Shown in pieces: positions 20,256 to 32,823 of a DNA stretch of 49,408 nucleotides. Origin of the DNA: Hofstenia miamia (lineage: Eukaryota > Xenacoelomorpha > Acoela > Hofsteniidae); contig CABFPE010000041.1 in NCBI GenBank assembly GCA_900660155.1, positions 632,371 to 681,778 of the forward strand, given 5' to 3'. The translations under genes and the position numbers were made by a program. The notes under the pieces are model-generated. The model saw only the letters and a list, made by a program, of their open reading frames with translations. It searched no databases and was not told the DNA's origin. Positions within the stretch are counted from its first letter, which is position 1. Each line of letters opens with the position of its first letter.

Positions 20256-21779
20256 TTACTTCCATGCAAATATTTTCGAAATACTGCTAGTATTTCTTCT
20301 AATGAATTTCTTAAGTAGCAATCTTACAATAAGTATCAAAGTTTCAGCAATTTCCAACAAAGTTACTGCACTTGCTCCCATTATAAGACCTGCAGTTCCA
20401 CCGATATCACTTATTAAATTCCAAAAAGAGACCCTTAAATCATATTCCAAAATTCTCAGCCAATTAGTCTCTATGAATATATGGACGTAGACGAGTTGAT
20501 TCTTATGGTTATTGAAGAAATTGTCAATGCTCAATTTTTGTAAAAGTTATCAGGAAATTTTTTTCTTAAATTTTGCCAATAGATATCATTTCGCGGTTTC
20601 TTTTTTGAAAGACTTGATATTAAATATGGTATGAACTCTGCTGATGCAAAATCCATAGAGTTGATTGTTTTGTCATATCTATAATTACTGCAAGGCAACT
20701 TGCATTTTTCATAAAAACAGGTATCAATTAGTTTTGTGTAAGTGGGAACTCGTCGAACACATTCAATACTTTCAGAAGTATTTAGACATTCCCGATGATC
20801 AAAGTATATGACTGAAGAACAGTTGCACATCTCAATGCTGACCATCTGTAGGCAGTAAAAGTAGCACCATTCAACTGAATGGTATATTAATGACTTATTT
20901 CCCTTTCTGGATACAAATGGAAGAAAACTATCATTTTGAGTTGTTGATATCTTAGTGATTATTGGTTCTTGCTCACATTCAAATCTCTTGCTTGATTTCA
21001 TTTGTGATTGAACCAATTTAAGGGAAGCTGTCACTTTTCTTCCTGCTGAAATATCAAGCCCTTCTAAATCAGGGTTAACAGGAAATCCTGAGTGCATTAA
21101 AGTTATTCTGACTCCGTTGAATGCACTGGGAATTGAAATAAGACCATCCAAGTCAACATTTAATAGTAACTTTATTCCATACATAGAACCATAGTAGAAG
21201 TTTGTTATCTGCTTTTGAAACCCAGTCAATAATTAACACATTCCATATTTTTCTGTTGGCAATGGCTTAAACCACTCGTCTTCACATTCCTTTTGATCAA
21301 TTGAACACTCTTACAATGAAAAGCTCTTTGGGAATCTGTAATTTGACGTAATCACTATATCTATAAAGTGGTGGGATTTCTTGCTTACCATCAATAATAT
21401 CAAGTACATCAACATTGGAAATGTTGCTCTGGAAGATTTCATTCGATTCATTTTCAAATACAAATTTGACTATTGAATCTCTTAGGATATCTTGATTATT
21501 GATGACTTTGGATTTTTCCATGACAACCTTATTTAAGTTGCATATACAGATGTCTGGTAATAGAGAACTCCCATAGATTGGTGTATCAATGACGTTTGCT
21601 ATCATGTTATGCTTTAAGTATGTATAAATATTGATGTAAATGCAAACAAGCAATATAATTAAGCAAGTACAAGTAATGCAGAGCCAAAAAATTCTCCCAA
21701 TTATGCTTTTTGACGAAATTATTCTGGGAAATGCAGCACAGTTTATAGGCGCTTGCAAACATTTCATTTTATCCTCCAT
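20256..21779 (-). pseudogene. DEG/ENaC sodium channel, full-span copy B with lesions
   Basis: All parts of a DEG/ENaC subunit are present in order on the minus strand. The N-terminus starts at the ATG at 21779 with the first membrane segment (RIFWLCITCTCLIILLV). The ectodomain follows with PPLYRYSDY, the cysteine cluster WCYFYCLQ, MCNCSS and CKLPC, then the second membrane segment with GLIMGAS, ending AWK at 20256. Three lesions break it: a one-base insertion near 21300 after the FIV text; a nonsense TAA in place of the tyrosine of GMCYLL at about 21235; and a frame break with loss of about 15 codons near 20530, after FPDNFYK. Its 5' flank matches that of the intact copy, so it arose by duplication including upstream DNA, not by retrotransposition of a bare coding region. 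It cannot make a complete channel unless the lesions are sequencing errors, which is unlikely for three. Confidence 0.88.
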
Positions 21780-21856
21780 CTTTTACTTCGCAAAAAATTA
21801 CTGAGTTCAAAATTTTCTGAACATTAATTATTTAATCTGTACAAATACTAGGGGAA
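21780..21856 (-). promoter_or_regulatory. Conserved 5' flank of channel copy B
   Basis: Read on the minus strand, the bases before the ATG end in GAAGTAAAAG, and a TATTTGTACAG block lies about 65 bases upstream. The intact gene has TATTTATACAG and GAAATAAAAG at the same distances. Conservation outside the coding region suggests a shared core promoter and leader; a TATA role for the TATTTRTA word is inference. Confidence 0.4.
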
Positions 21857-22486
21857 CTTTGGATAATTCTTCGATGCAATTTCAAAGAAATTACTAAATA
21901 TTTCTAAATTATTCATTTCTGCACCTTGGAAACTGTGAACCAAAGCTTACTTCACCTTTTGCAAGCACACGAACACGTTAATAATGAATAAAAATATATC
22001 CTGGTAACTGGAAAGCCTGAGAAATTTTGTTTTGCATTTGTTCTTTGTACTTCAATGGTAGAGAATGGTAAAATTATATTCCTAAATACAGCAGATAAAC
22101 CTGAAACCTGAATTGAATTTTTGATCAGTCATTCAGTATAATTTTGCATCAACAACATCAAGTTAAATCAATCTTTTTTACTTTCTATATTAGGGTAGAA
22201 CTTTCTGTAATTCAGCAACCTTGGAATCTAATCCTATGGAAAGGCATATATTCCTTACTTCCATGTAAAAATATGCGCTTCGATATTGTAATTAAATTAG
22301 ATTGAAATACACCTCTATGTTAAGGAAGGACATATTCCCTAAAATATTAGGACATTTATATTGTAAAAAACACAAAATTATTAAACAGGTCTCTTTCAGG
22401 AGGTTACATTAGCTAAGTTCTACTACCTTAGCTATCTAATGATGCTGTGCATATAAATTGTGTTGTGTATGCTATATATATATATA
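21857..22486. other. Intergenic up to the assembly gap
   Basis: AT-rich, no gene or element recognised. It ends in a short TA run at 22473-22486 immediately before the Ns. Confidence 0.5.
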
Positions 22487-23486
22487 NNNNNNNNNNNNNN
22501 NNNNNNNNNNNNNNNNNNNNNNNNNNNNNNNNNNNNNNNNNNNNNNNNNNNNNNNNNNNNNNNNNNNNNNNNNNNNNNNNNNNNNNNNNNNNNNNNNNNN
22601 NNNNNNNNNNNNNNNNNNNNNNNNNNNNNNNNNNNNNNNNNNNNNNNNNNNNNNNNNNNNNNNNNNNNNNNNNNNNNNNNNNNNNNNNNNNNNNNNNNNN
22701 NNNNNNNNNNNNNNNNNNNNNNNNNNNNNNNNNNNNNNNNNNNNNNNNNNNNNNNNNNNNNNNNNNNNNNNNNNNNNNNNNNNNNNNNNNNNNNNNNNNN
22801 NNNNNNNNNNNNNNNNNNNNNNNNNNNNNNNNNNNNNNNNNNNNNNNNNNNNNNNNNNNNNNNNNNNNNNNNNNNNNNNNNNNNNNNNNNNNNNNNNNNN
22901 NNNNNNNNNNNNNNNNNNNNNNNNNNNNNNNNNNNNNNNNNNNNNNNNNNNNNNNNNNNNNNNNNNNNNNNNNNNNNNNNNNNNNNNNNNNNNNNNNNNN
23001 NNNNNNNNNNNNNNNNNNNNNNNNNNNNNNNNNNNNNNNNNNNNNNNNNNNNNNNNNNNNNNNNNNNNNNNNNNNNNNNNNNNNNNNNNNNNNNNNNNNN
23101 NNNNNNNNNNNNNNNNNNNNNNNNNNNNNNNNNNNNNNNNNNNNNNNNNNNNNNNNNNNNNNNNNNNNNNNNNNNNNNNNNNNNNNNNNNNNNNNNNNNN
23201 NNNNNNNNNNNNNNNNNNNNNNNNNNNNNNNNNNNNNNNNNNNNNNNNNNNNNNNNNNNNNNNNNNNNNNNNNNNNNNNNNNNNNNNNNNNNNNNNNNNN
23301 NNNNNNNNNNNNNNNNNNNNNNNNNNNNNNNNNNNNNNNNNNNNNNNNNNNNNNNNNNNNNNNNNNNNNNNNNNNNNNNNNNNNNNNNNNNNNNNNNNNN
23401 NNNNNNNNNNNNNNNNNNNNNNNNNNNNNNNNNNNNNNNNNNNNNNNNNNNNNNNNNNNNNNNNNNNNNNNNNNNNNNNNNNNNNN
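22487..23486. other. Assembly gap of exactly 1000 Ns
   Basis: 1000 consecutive undetermined bases, a round number typical of a placeholder of unknown size. The left edge is a TA microsatellite, a likely cause of the break. Apparent open frames across it are meaningless. Confidence 0.99.
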
Positions 23487-23997
23487 TTATTTATAAATAA
23501 AGAGGAAAATTTAAAGTTTGTACATGCTGAACTTCATCACTCAAAGCCATTGCGGTAATGTATGCTTTTACAATTTACATGTAATTGCTAAAGAAATTGT
23601 TGTTTTCCACCTCTTGCATATTTGTTTTGATCAATATTAACACACATTTGGAAACACGCTCTAATGCAAATAACGCATTATATTTGTGTTTTGGATCTAT
23701 GAATTGGTTTCCTTAAAACATTACGTTGCATGTTTAAACATTGTTACAACAAACACACCCTAAGTGAAGTTTTTCATCAAAAATATCAGTTTGCCTAAAT
23801 TCTAAAAATCAAGAATTCACACTTTGGTCTGAACAAATTGTCTAAAAAATTAATTTGCTCATTTTAGGTTTGACAAAAATATTTCATCACTAGATGGCGT
23901 CCAATAGAATCGCTTCATTTCCACATGCCAAATAGCCACAGGTGTTACGAGAACTTCAGGGTGTCCCAATGGGGCCTCCTCTGTCCGTTACCTTACT
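23487..23997. other. Short stretch between gap and channel copy C
   Basis: No gene recognised. A CAGGGTGTCCCAATGGGGCC word at about 23958 resembles a mariner-type tip and lies some 40 bases before homology of channel copy C begins, so a transposon may border the pseudogene; no partner end was found. Confidence 0.4.
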
Positions 23998-25227
23998 ACT
24001 GAGAATCGAACATATCTAAGAAATGCAATACTCAACTATATTCTTAAAAATTCTTCAAGTAGTGGTTTCCAGATCAACAATTTCAATTTTGATATTCTTG
24101 ACATAAATAATAGTGAGATTAGAAAAAGCTCACCACTTTATAGATATAGTGATTATCTCAAACTACAAGTTCCCAAAGAATTTTTCATTGTAAGATGTTC
24201 AATTGACAGTGAGGACTGTGAAGATGAGTTGTTTAAACCATTGCAAACAGAAAACTATGGAATGTGTTACTTATTAACTGGGTTTCAAAAACAGATAACA
24301 AACGTCTATCATGGATCTATGTATGGAATAAAATTACTATTAAACGTTGATTTAGATGGTCTCATTTCAATTCCTAGGGCATTCAATGGAGTCAGAATCA
24401 ATATAATGCATTCAGGTTTTCAAATAAATCCAGATGTCAAAGGAATTGATGTTTTAGAAGGAAGAAAAGTGACGGCTTCTCTTAGTTTGGTTGAATCACA
24501 AGTGAAATCAAGTAAGAGATATAATTGTGAACAAAAACCAATAATCACTAAGATGTCAAAACTTCAGAATGATAGTTTTCTTCCATTTATATCCAAAGAT
24601 GGAAATTCATCATCAATATACAATTCAGTTAAATGGTGTTATCTCTATTGTCAACATGTTGTCAGCATTAAAATGTGCAACTGTTCTTCAGTAGTGTACT
24701 TTGATCTCTGTGAATGTTTAAATTCATCTGAAACCATTGCATGTGTAAGACGTGTTCCTAATTAATAATTTCATTAAAAAGTGCCAACCACCTTGCAATG
24801 TTTATAACTATGAGAAAACAATCAATTCTATAGGTTTTGCTTCTGCGGAGTTCATGCCCTATGTAGTTGCGAGTCTTTCAAAAAAGACATTGAGTAATGA
24901 TATATAACTTGAGAAAAATTCTTGCTTCTAACTTTCATAATTTATCTAAACAACAGCAAGAATCAACTCGTCTATGTCCATATATTTTTAGAGACTAATT
25001 GGCTGAGAATTCTAGAATATGATTTAAGAGTTTCTTTTTGGAATATGATGTGCGATATTGGTGGAATTGCAGGTCTTATTATGGGTTCAAGTTCAGTTAC
25101 TTTGTTGGAAATTATTGAAACTTTGGTAATGTTTGTAAATTTTTTACTTAAGAAGCCTTTGGAAGAAATAATAGTGTTATCTCAAAATCTCAAAAGGATT
25201 TGCAAGGAAGTGATTCTATGGTTTTGA
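23998..25227 (+). pseudogene. DEG/ENaC sodium channel, truncated and frameshifted copy C
   Basis: Homology to the intact channel starts at about 23998 with ENRTYLRNAI, so the first ~95 residues including membrane segment 1 are absent. The frame is open to a stop at 24763-24765 and covers SPLYRYSDY, GMCYLLTGFQKQ, VDLDGL, EGRKVTASL, the cysteines WCYLYCQ and MCNCSS, and ends early at VRRVPN. The next piece, CQPPC...NYEKTINS and FASAEFMPY, is readable in another frame at 24780-24895. The second membrane segment with GLIMGSSSV is at 24960-25227, where the C-terminus runs into an unrelated tail ending ILWF. One conserved histidine position reads FDLCEC where paralogues have FDHREC. The first in-frame start-like codon at 24229 is not the true start. 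Lost 5' sequence could be in the gap or deleted. Confidence 0.85.
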
Positions 25228-27395
25228 TTTGCTAATCAAGAGTACTTGTTCAAATATACTGTTTTTCCTCATTTCATATACATAGGGATTCTTTCCTTTT
25301 CAACATATCAATCTTGTATGGACTATTTCAACATTTAAGTGTCATCATCATAAAAATAGCAATCTAAAAGGCTTTGATTGTATTATATTCATAAATTTGC
25401 AATGCTCTATGCTTTGTCTTCTATTTAAAATATATATTGCATTATTTTTAATAGGACCTAAATTATGTTCAATTTGCAATATTGAAGTGATTTGCTTAAA
25501 AAATTCCATATATTTAATAATTATTGAAGGAATAAAATTTTCATTAATATATCTAAACAGTTTGATGATAAATTTTTGCTAATTAAGAAAGGTATGTCTC
25601 GTATACCATGATAGAAATGTTTGGAAATGAACTTTTAATGAGATTATGCTGTTTTTTCAACAATATATTCCTTTCATTTTTGCCTAAAGTTTCTTCAATG
25701 TGATGTAGTGGACACTTCTAGCTCTTTTTGTTTTTTATTTATTGAATTTGAATTGCACCAAGGAAGCTCAGTTGGATCAGTTTGCTTGTTTCACACTTAA
25801 GTTTGCATTTTTAAATTATGCTGAGACAAACTAGTTACCTTCCTCCTTAGATCATATGTCAAAAGTGTGTCCAGATCAGTTTTGCAATCAATCAAAAAAT
25901 ATATTAAATGTTACATCACTTCAAATTGATATATCACAGACTCAGTATGTGGATGTCTGAAATCCTAAAATCTTGAAAATAGAGCAATGGATATCATTGG
26001 CAACTTCTAGAAGTGAACCTTACAGCAATATATATTTGGTTCTGATAGCAATGTTTTTTTAGGAATTATCAGTGTGCATGTCTGTATACAGACATAAAAT
26101 TGACATCATGTTTGCTCAAAGAACTGCTATATTGTTTTAGAATCTAGACCAAGTAGCAAAATTAAGGTACAGGGGAAAGTTGCTTTGATTCTAAATATTG
26201 TTTCACATAGCAATTAGGACATTTTATTTCCAGAAGTAAAGCAAAGTTTTAGAACAATGGTCCAAGCTGTAAACTAATAGTGCTAATAATTCAAGATATT
26301 TTTTCAAACAACTTGAAGCTTCTTTTGTAGAATCATAGTCCTATGTTGCTTGTGCCTATTGTAGCATAATCCAAGAATTAATGCTGCCAAAGAAGAACAA
26401 AGAAGAGATTAGTCAGTTGAGGGAGATCATCATCAAATTATGATTAAATGGTTGGATAACCAATCATAGGTTATTATATTTTATATTAACTAGACTATGT
26501 AGGCGACCAATAAATAGACCAATAATGAGACTGAGCTTGTATTACTAATTAAATGTAAGTTAGGAAGCTGCAAGTAATAATCTCTTTAATTATTTAAGTT
26601 AATTAAAGCCAGTATTTTCAGTAATGGCTAAATAAATATTTATTCAGCAGCTAGTGACATTTCCAGGTTGCAAGTATAAATTACACATTACAAATTGAGT
26701 TTAAGTCAGTTACATCCAGCCTTAAGGGTTGCACTGAGTTAGGATAGGGAACACATAAGCTACTTCATTGAGCTGAGATCTGGAAACAATCCATTGATAA
26801 TGAAGATAACTACTTGTTGAAATGTTCAGAGATTGGAGTCAGCCAGAGGCCTCATGAAAGATCAGTCAACAGGAGAACTGCAACATTTGGTCCACACCTA
26901 AACAGTGTTCAATTACTATATAGTTAATCAAAGTTAACTAAGAGTATTAAAGGAGTAAAGCAGTTAGTAAAAGTACATCCCTACCTGCACTTAACACAGA
27001 ATTACATTCAAAAGGAATTAGTAAACGTGAGTTAGAGCTTGGTAGTGGATGCTACACTATGAATTACAAGGACCTCAATTTTAAATCTTTTTTAACTCAT
27101 AACAACAATATGTGCAGTTTGGACTTTTGCATTGAAGGCCAGTTACATATAACAAGTTGGTCAGCTTTGACGATGACATCACATTATTTGCATACTATGC
27201 TGGATGAATCCCAAGATATTCTGACAAATCTTTCCTCAAATAGCAAGAAGGTTAGAACATTCACAAATCTAAAGTTACACTAAAAGCAATTGATGATTTG
27301 TTGAGAAAGACACTTCTGAAAATTAGTTACACTGAATCAAGAGTACTGGAAGTCCAGGTCTTTGAATGACCTTTATATTCTAACAAGTGTCACCC
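25228..27395. other. Intergenic, nothing assigned
   Basis: No gene recognised. The base composition from about 26400 to 27060 is less AT-rich and may be upstream parts of the gypsy fragment that follows, but no protease or reverse transcriptase motif could be read. The frame at 27059-27283 (plus) shows no clear domain. Confidence 0.4.
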
Positions 27396-27670
27396 TGTTG
27401 ATATAGAAAAGGAAGCATGTGCAGTTGCTTTTGCCACTTCACACTTATCATAGATCAAAAGACATTATAATTCATGTTGGATAATAATCATTTATCTGGA
27501 ATAAGAAATGATAAAATAAAAAAGTGGCAAATAGAATTAGTTCCACATGATTACACAGTAATTTATCATCCTGGATCACTCAATGCTGCTGCAGGTGAAA
27601 CCTCTAAGCTTACTGAAGTACATAATTCACTCTGCCACCTAGGAATAACCTGATTATACCATTTGCTGTT
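27396..27670 (+). pseudogene. Ty3/gypsy RNase H fragment
   Basis: Readable text: VDIEKEACAVAFA (the usual form is IEKEAxAIV), then, after a break, LDNNHLSGIRNDKIKKWQ, LVPHDYTVIYHPG and SLNAAA, which match the RNase H end of Ty3/gypsy Pol (xNxKIxRWxLEL, YRPGxxNxxAD). It continues with TEVHNSLCHLG, the LHxxxCHPG lead into the integrase zinc finger. Frameshifts separate the blocks and the ADTLSR motif is spoiled. No long terminal repeats seen nearby. A dead fragment. Confidence 0.75.
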
Positions 27671-28159
27671 TTCAATTGATGTTAAATACATAACATTTAA
27701 CTGATGATGCTGCTCTGTAGAAAACCTATATTTTTAAATCCCAATGAAGCAAACCTAACAAAATCTATGTTGCAATTTGAAAGAGTAAGCATAGGTTTCA
27801 AATGACCACAACTCATGAATTTTGCAATTTCCTTTCAGATTTGCATATTCTAATATTTCCTTAAAAACCAAAATTATTAAACTTACCAAGGTTTTCTGCA
27901 TTGTTGGACTGTCATCCTGTATTCCAAAATATTCATTTCAAGGGAAGATGTGGTATAACAGACATTAACAAGTTAATGTTTATAATCATTTGCAGTGCTC
28001 AACTATAAATTTCTGAATCATTTTTTTTCTGTTAGTGTGCCACATAATTATATTTACAGCCTTTCTATGGTTGTTCCTTGCTATCTTAAAATATTGCTAA
28101 TACTGTGATTTGGTAGCAATTGCATCAATTTTAAAAATTTGCAGCATCTCCTCTAAATG

Positions 28160-28690
28160 CTCTCCCTTACTCTGCTAGTATCATTACATACAAAAGACTA
28201 ATGTTGTATAAGACAAAAGTGTTAATGCATTGCTTTGTATTTGAAATTGTTTCATCACTACCATTTATATTATGATAAACAACATACTGTACATAGATGC
28301 TATGTAAAGAGCTGAACAGTACACAATAATATTTTTTTTCAATCAAGGTAAGATATATTTGGTATAGATTCAGCACCAAGTTAATTACAACAAACCTTTT
28401 TAATGAAATTAATTTCATTTGCAAACTTTAGATTTGAATGAAAATGTATTTCTGCTTCTCTGTTAATTCTGCTACTAGTAATAGACTTACACTACCATCT
28501 TCCTTTATATTTGCAAAAAGCTTTAATAAAATTGCTCTTGTATACATACTTGATACTATTTCCTGCTTCAAATATTTTATTGCTTTTTTGAAGGTGAGTG
28601 CATAATGAAGAAATAATTCAATTAAGAAATGGAAATTTGCTTTCTATGCATACTTACTTTTCTTGATATTTGGATCCACATTATATGCAC
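28160..28690 (+). repeat. Dispersed repeat family R2, copy 2
   Basis: Counterpart of 14725-15180 on the same strand. The best-preserved blocks are TTTGAAATTGTTTCATCACT at about 28236 and CTTGATATTTGGATCCACAT at about 28661. A central insertion makes this copy longer. Confidence 0.65.
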
Positions 28691-29160
28691 CTAAGTAACA
28701 ATTTTATGCTTATTTTGGTTCTTTCTTAAATTTTCGCTTAAATCACGCTCTTTCTGGGATTTATATTCCTATTTAGTAGACACGCTTTATGAGAGCTTAA
28801 AATTGCCAAAATAAAGCCACTTAAATTTTGTCATTCAACTTTGCCGCTGCATTTCAGAGATCATAATGTAAACAAAAATGCTTTTTAATCAGTATGCATT
28901 ACGATTAACGTGCAGTAGCTTTGCATGAAATTGTTGCTCATATGGATATATAAATGTATTTCATAAGATTTTTGGATGAATCATAACTACAGGAGTCAAA
29001 TTCTCAATGGGATGGTATTCATTTATATAGACTTATCAAGATATTCAAAGTTTCCTATTTTAAAATTAATATGGAATACAGTTCAAATAAAATTTCTAAG
29101 TTTATGAAAATTTGGGTTTAGTCTGTACTAAATAGACCTATATGTACAAAGAGACAATTT

Positions 29161-29345
29161 CAGTATAACCTCGATTTAGCTCTCCCCCTCCCCCGATTTT
29201 GGGCAAACCCGGATTTATCGCAAAATTTGCGATTTCTAGTGAAAATTTAGGCTACCGCCATCAGTCATGATTTTGGCGTGGCCCAATGACATAGATGAAC
29301 TCCGATTTAGCGCCATCATAAACAACCAAACAGATTTTATGAACT
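29161..29345 (+). mobile_element. Tigger/pogo-like left tip, partner not found
   Basis: The sequence starts CAGTATAACCTCGATTTAGC, a form common at pogo/Tigger ends, followed by GC-richer text unlike its surroundings. No TA precedes it and no inverted partner was located. A similar word, CAGTAAAACCTCGC, occurs in the same orientation at about 29988. Confidence 0.4.
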
Positions 29346-30346
29346 ATATTAGATTGCATTTTTTTTACTAATGTGAATGGGAAATACAAATGTGTGCTGT
29401 CGTCCCATCTCATCCAATCTCATTCCAATGGACATGTATATTTTTAAAGTTATTTTATCATAGTTTTATTAATTTTATGAACTTTTAACAAACGAATTCA
29501 AATTTAATGAAATTCTATTCGTGGAGATCATATGTTCAAAGTGTGTGGACCGAGCAAAATATTGTTAGTTTGAATTAATATTCTTACTAGTAATATAACA
29601 GGTAGAGATTAGTTCAAATACATTTCCAGTAAGGATCACATTTTGCTATTTTGGTGACGTTGAGTCAGGTAATGAAAGAAAACACATATTTATATAAATT
29701 GGTCAATGTTTCAAATTTATATGTCATTGAAAGATAATATGCAATAGCATGTAAGTTTGCAGGAGAATAATGTATTGTTTGTGTTAATTTCCTAAACTTC
29801 AGTATATAAGAGCATTTAATTTTCAGCACGATGTGCTGGGAGCGTTGAAAATAAAATTTGACAAAAGTTATTATTTACACCTTGGGTCTCAACAGGTCTA
29901 AGATTACCCAATTCAAAAAATTAGAACCTGTTTAATTTTTACTGTGTAGACACGATTTATTGGTATCTTGCAGATATTATTGACCATGCCCAGTAAAACC
30001 TCGCTATCGTACAGAAAGTTATTAGGCAAATGGACTGGGCTGGTCCAAATGAGACGCAAATTTCAATTACGCAAAGCCTTGCTTTTGCTTGATTTTATAG
30101 AATATTTTGATTTTTTCATGAACTGTAATCGTTCAAAACTTAAACCATTAATAGCTCTATTGTACTAATAGTATCCCAAACTGTCGTTAACTGTTAAGTG
30201 AAAAGTCTAGATATGGACTTGTAATATGTAAAAAAAGCAAAATAAAGCTATAATTAGCTTTAATTATATATTTTCAAGCTTTTGTTTCTATTTATTTTCT
30301 GTGAATCTTAATATGAAAAAATTAGGTAGAAGTGATTGGTTTTAGA

Positions 30347-32798
30347 ATGCCAAGTGATACTGAAATAAGAAAAATTTGAAGAAAAGCAATTTCTGCAATA
30401 CAATTACAATTTGATTTTAGTGCATTGTCTAATGAAACCTCCTCTTCAAATATGCATTGTGTTGACTCAGTTGATGATTATTCCAATTCACTTTTCTCTT
30501 CAAAGGAATCATATACATCTTCGGATTTAGAAAATTCTAATGAAAATGATGTTGCTGATATAGGAAAATGTCTGAAAAGTTAAGATTGTGGAGTGCATCT
30601 GAAAGAATAAATCATTCTTCATTAAAAAAGTTGCTGGGTATTTTACATCCTGTCCTTCGTACCAATTGATCCTCGCACATTCTTAAATACGAATAGTGAA
30701 ATTGCAGCACCAACTAACTGTGGAACTGGAAAATATGTTTATTTTGGATTAGTCAAAACGTTGCTTGTTAGTTAATCTATGTAAATCGTATTTTAACAAA
30801 ATCAAATGTAATTTATCAATGTTAATCGAACCTCTAAAATTTGATAAATTTCTAAGTATTGAAGTTGGATTAACTTTTAATTGAAGCGAAGTGTTGATGG
30901 GCTTCCACTTTTTACAAGTTGATTGTTGTCATTTTGGTTCATCTGATAAAATTGTTAAATATATCAAATCATCCTGTATTTCTAATCGGCCTCTACTGTA
31001 GTTCTGAAAAGCCAAATATTGATAATTTTTCAGCGATTTTGTTCAAGAAGTAAACATTCTCAATGAAAATGAATTTATTGTTAACAATTCACAATACGAA
31101 ATTAAGTTAAAAGATATCGTATGCGATTCTTCTTCAAAAAGTTTTCTCAAAAAAACAAAACATCACATTGGATATTTTTCCTGCCACTATTGCGAAGTTG
31201 AAGGTGAGTACGTCAACACTATGTACTTTCGAGATACAAAAGCAATAAGACAGGCAGATGCTTCTTCGTGAAAGAAGAAACAATGCGCATCATCTTGGAC
31301 ACTCTCCTCTGGCATCTCTAATCAATTTTGACTTAGTCGAAGAATTTCCCTTAGATTATATCCACCTTCTTTGTTTAGGTATATTTTTTGTTTTTGGTAA
31401 CACTATAAATTAATGTATACATCATAGAGCATTCTAATTATTTGCATCATTTTAGATTTAATGAGGAAATTAATGTATATTTGGATTGGTCGAATAAAGG
31501 ATTCAAAAATTCAAAAGTCATGAGAAAGAGTTAACACACTTTTGAATAGAAATATTGAAATATGGCATAGCGTACCTATTGAATTTGCTAAAAAAACCTA
31601 GAAGCTTAATGAAGATTGATCGATGTAAATCAGTAGAATTTCATCTTATCCTAACTGTAACAATATTTTTATTTACATGTATGCTATATTTACTTTTTAG
31701 TACACGAGCATCGTTTTGTTTAAAGATGTACTTCCAAAAAATACATTTCATCATTTTTTGGAGGTTTATGGTGTTGCGCCAAAATCAGAATATGAGCTTA
31801 ATTGAGTATGTTCATCAACTTCTGAGGCATTTTTGTTGTAGAATAGGGTTCACTTTAAAAATCAGAGATGGTTTTCAATGTTCATAATTTGATTCATCTT
31901 TGTGACGCAGTAAAAAAGTTTGATTCTTTGAACAGCTTCTCAGCGTTTCTGTTTGAAATTTTTTTAGGAAAACTAAAGCGGTAGTCTTTAAGTACGTAAA
32001 GAAAAACCACAAAAAATATAATGAAAGTCCTTTTGGTATTTACTGTAATATCTTCAGTCAAACTAAAATTAATTGCTATAAGAACATAAATTCAAAAATC
32101 ATTAAAATATTCAAAATAAACTAAAATAAATGGAGAGTATGATATTTAAATTAGGTTTCTCCTTAATATAAATTGAGTCTGTTAATCTTGTTGCATTGTG
32201 CTTTATAAATTATTAAAGTCTAATGCTGGTAGTTTGTGTATTTTTGAATGCATTTAAATTTTGAAATTTATATGACCATATCAATTTTCTTATGCATTCT
32301 AGTTTCACCAAATATAGAAACCCGGATTTATTATTTATAATTATTTTTCAAAAATCGTAGAATGTGTTTTTCAGATGTATACGAAATCCGAAATAAGCCA
32401 TTCGAACAAATAATTCGACGCACATCAGAATCGGTTGGAACAATCCATTTCTGTGGGTCTGGCAATTCTTTGAATCTACAAACAGCAAAAAGACTTACTC
32501 ATGGAATAAGTTAAAGAATTTTAATAAAAAACGGCAATGACCTTTTACTATACAGAATAATATCTACAAGATCGAAAAATTCGAAAATGAATCTGAATGT
32601 GTCTGCCTTTATGCAAGAAGATATAAATCCCAAATGATTTTTTCCTATCCCATTAATTCATCTCAACTGGGAATATATCTTTTTTCCGATTTATCAGAGA
32701 CTATAGAAATATTTATAGTCAATCCAGATACTAAAAATACGATGTGCTCATTTCTATTAGAAGGTGTAAATGTTATTGTCCCTATTATACACAAATAA
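30347..32798 (+). pseudogene. Tnp2/CACTA-like transposase gene, decayed, introns retained
   Basis: The blocks of an animal Tnp2-like transposase are readable in order. First an acidic, serine-rich N-terminus from the ATG at 30347 (an in-frame TGA soon after), then KLRLWSASERINHSSLKKLL and DPRTFLNTN. These are followed by KYVYFGLVKTLL, RSVDGLPLF, SSEKPNIDNF, a zinc-like KTKHHIGYFSCHYCEVEGEY and PLDYIHLLCL. The last blocks are MRKLMYIWIG, IPIEFAKKPRSL, VLFKDVLPKNTFHHF, NVHNLIHLCDAVKKF, SFSAFLFEIF, NKPFEQIIRRTSE and a C-terminus ending VNVIVPIIH before the stop near 32798. GT-AG introns are visible at 31379-31455, and possibly 31657-31700 and just before 32373. Several stops and frameshifts make it a pseudogene. 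Family members are known to me by text such as LSTDGLPLFKSS; the exact superfamily label is inference. Confidence 0.75.
31379..31455 (+). other. Retained intron in the transposase pseudogene
   Basis: Donor TTAG|GTATAT after HLLCL and acceptor CATTTTAG|ATTT before LMRKLMYIW. Removing the 77 bases joins the two conserved blocks in frame (HLLCL-D-LMRKLM), as in the family's CLGVMRKLL. Confidence 0.65.
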
Positions 32799-32823
32799 AT
32801 TTTAGTTAAAATTAATCTTTGAA

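Larger units (their letters stand above)
27671..30346. other. Intergenic with repeat R2 copy 2 and a Tigger-like tip
   Basis: No gene recognised. It holds the repeat at 28160-28690 and the tip-like sequence at 29161. The plus frame at 29968-30168, with a basic start (MPSKTSLSYRKLLGKW), could be an upstream exon of the transposase gene that follows, but I cannot support that. Confidence 0.4.

Noticed and set aside
22447..23558. Three long open frames across the middle of the window
   Set aside because: They consist almost entirely of undetermined residues from the 1000-N gap; no coding evidence.
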